This document shows, in pieces, positions 12,552 through 13,238 of a stretch of 13,238 nt of DNA (position 1 is the stretch's first letter; each line of letters begins with the position of its first letter). Below the pieces are notes generated by a model. It did no database searches. It was not told where the DNA came from and saw only the letters and a list, made by a program, of their open reading frames with translations. The stretch is from Chitinophagaceae bacterium. GTDB taxonomy: Bacteria > Bacteroidota > Bacteroidia > Chitinophagales > Chitinophagaceae. The DNA lies in assembly GCA_025924755.1 (NCBI GenBank), contig JAICHT010000075.1, forward strand, positions 1-13,238, given 5' to 3'. The position numbers and the translations under genes were made by a program.

Positions 12552-13238
12552 TTTTAACAGTGTTTAGCCTGCCTATACTTATTAATATTGCTCCCGAAAA
12601 CAATAAAACGCTTGCTCCCCATAATAACCACGGGTAGACAGCACTTGTTGAAGAGGCAATAACACTAAGGCCCTGAAACATTAGTATTACTTCATTACTG
12701 ATAATAGCAAAAGAAAAGACTACCAGAGCCACTTTTGTAAACGTATCTTTTGTATTAAGCACTTTAGTATAGGTATATGTTGATAAAATATAAAATGTTA
12801 TCAACCCTAAAAAAACCAAATGTAAAAATCCAATAATGGCAGGTCTGTCACCAAATACCTTCAATGCCAGCTGAGGCGCCATAGTTCCTGTCTGTAACAA
12901 CATTTTTATTACAAAAGAAAAGAAGGATAACCGCCAGAGAATTTTAGCTGTTGTATGATCTGCAAAAACAGGTGTACTTTTAATTCCAGGTAACAGTCTG
13001 AAAAACCAAACAAGGCTAAGAAAGATTAAAGTACCGCCAATAATACCTAATATACGGAAAGCATTTATATCTGCATGACTAAAAAGAGTAAGAAACAAAG
13101 ATGGCAAAACAGAAGCACATAGTAAAACAGCAAACTGATAAATAATTTTTTTTAAACGATTAGGAGCCAAAGGTATTAGCCTGTTAAAAAATAAAGAGAA
13201 GATGGTCAATGTAAAAAAACCATTGTATTGAAAATGCA
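12526..13238 (-). CDS. Histidine-motif membrane protein, C-terminal part (paralogue of the one at 3789-5072)
   Basis: This gene runs off the window. The frame stays open to the edge and reads HFQYNGFFT immediately upstream of the TTG at 13209, so that TTG is not the start. The visible part (about 237 residues, some six to seven membrane helices) aligns with the second half of the protein at 3789-5072: HFQYNG[WF]F, then F.IK[IM]LLQ, then LHLV[LF]LG, then FAF[VI]S.E, at similar spacing. The conserved histidines in HFQYNG and LHLVxLG support a common metal- or haem-linked role, which is inference. The N-terminal HGHSH motif, if present, lies outside. It converges with the lipoprotein cytochrome gene and ends in their shared terminator. 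Confidence 0.75.
   Translation of the reverse strand, partial: HFQYNGFFTLTIFSLFFNRLIPLAPNRLKKIIYQFAVLLCASVLPSLFLTLFSHADINAFRILGIIGGTLIFLSLVWFFRLLPGIKSTPVFADHTTAKILWRLSFFSFVIKMLLQTGTMAPQLALKVFGDRPAIIGFLHLVFLGLITFYILSTYTYTKVLNTKDTFTKVALVVFSFAIISNEVILMFQGLSVIASSTSAVYPWLLWGASVLLFSGAILISIGRLNTVKIKRTIASQ

Overview
The window looks like chromosomal DNA of a Bacteroidota bacterium, probably Chitinophagaceae-like. The reasons are AT-rich codon use, weak Shine-Dalgarno sequences, several exact matches to the Bacteroidota -7 promoter element TAnnTTTG, a REC/Crp fusion regulator, and a small conserved protein I associate with that phylum. The family-level guess is inference. I saw no tRNA, rRNA, CRISPR array or intact mobile element.

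Layout. Minus strand, 1-5072: the start of hemN (cut by the window edge), a response regulator with a Crp-type output, its PAS histidine kinase, a Ric/ScdA iron-sulfur repair protein, and a 12-helix-like membrane protein with histidine motifs. Plus strand, 5216-8900: a ba3-type haem-copper oxidase operon (subunits IIa, II and I, a Sco copper chaperone, and a membrane-anchored cytochrome c). Two inverted REP-like elements separate subunits II and I. Minus strand, 9080-9904: a two-gene unit of a small conserved protein and a hemerythrin. 9905-10469 has no intact gene and looks like decayed sequence. Minus strand, 10470-11693: a second Ric protein with two DUF2249 domains fused to its N-terminus. 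Plus strand, 11983-12489: a lipoprotein cytochrome c related to the one in the oxidase operon. Minus strand, 12526 to the edge: a partial paralogue of the histidine-rich membrane protein.

Together the genes describe respiration at low oxygen plus defence against nitric oxide or other damage to Fe-S clusters: anaerobic haem synthesis (HemN), a high-affinity-type oxidase with its copper chaperone and cytochromes, three di-iron hemerythrin-fold proteins (two of them Ric), and a sensor kinase whose PAS domain resembles FixL around the haem-binding histidine.

The most interesting observation is regulatory. Four Crp/Fnr-type boxes (core TGA-N6-TCA, one with a degenerate half) lie at 235-248, 3771-3784, 5129-5142 and 11744-11757. 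Six TAnnTTTG-like -7 elements lie at only two distances from the box centres: 29.5 bp (ric and the DUF2249-Ric gene) or 51.5 bp (hemN, the membrane protein, the oxidase operon, and the direction of the lipoprotein cytochrome). These distances would put the box near -42 or -64, the classical class II and class I activator positions, and they differ by two helical turns. The Crp-domain response regulator encoded here is the obvious candidate to bind them.
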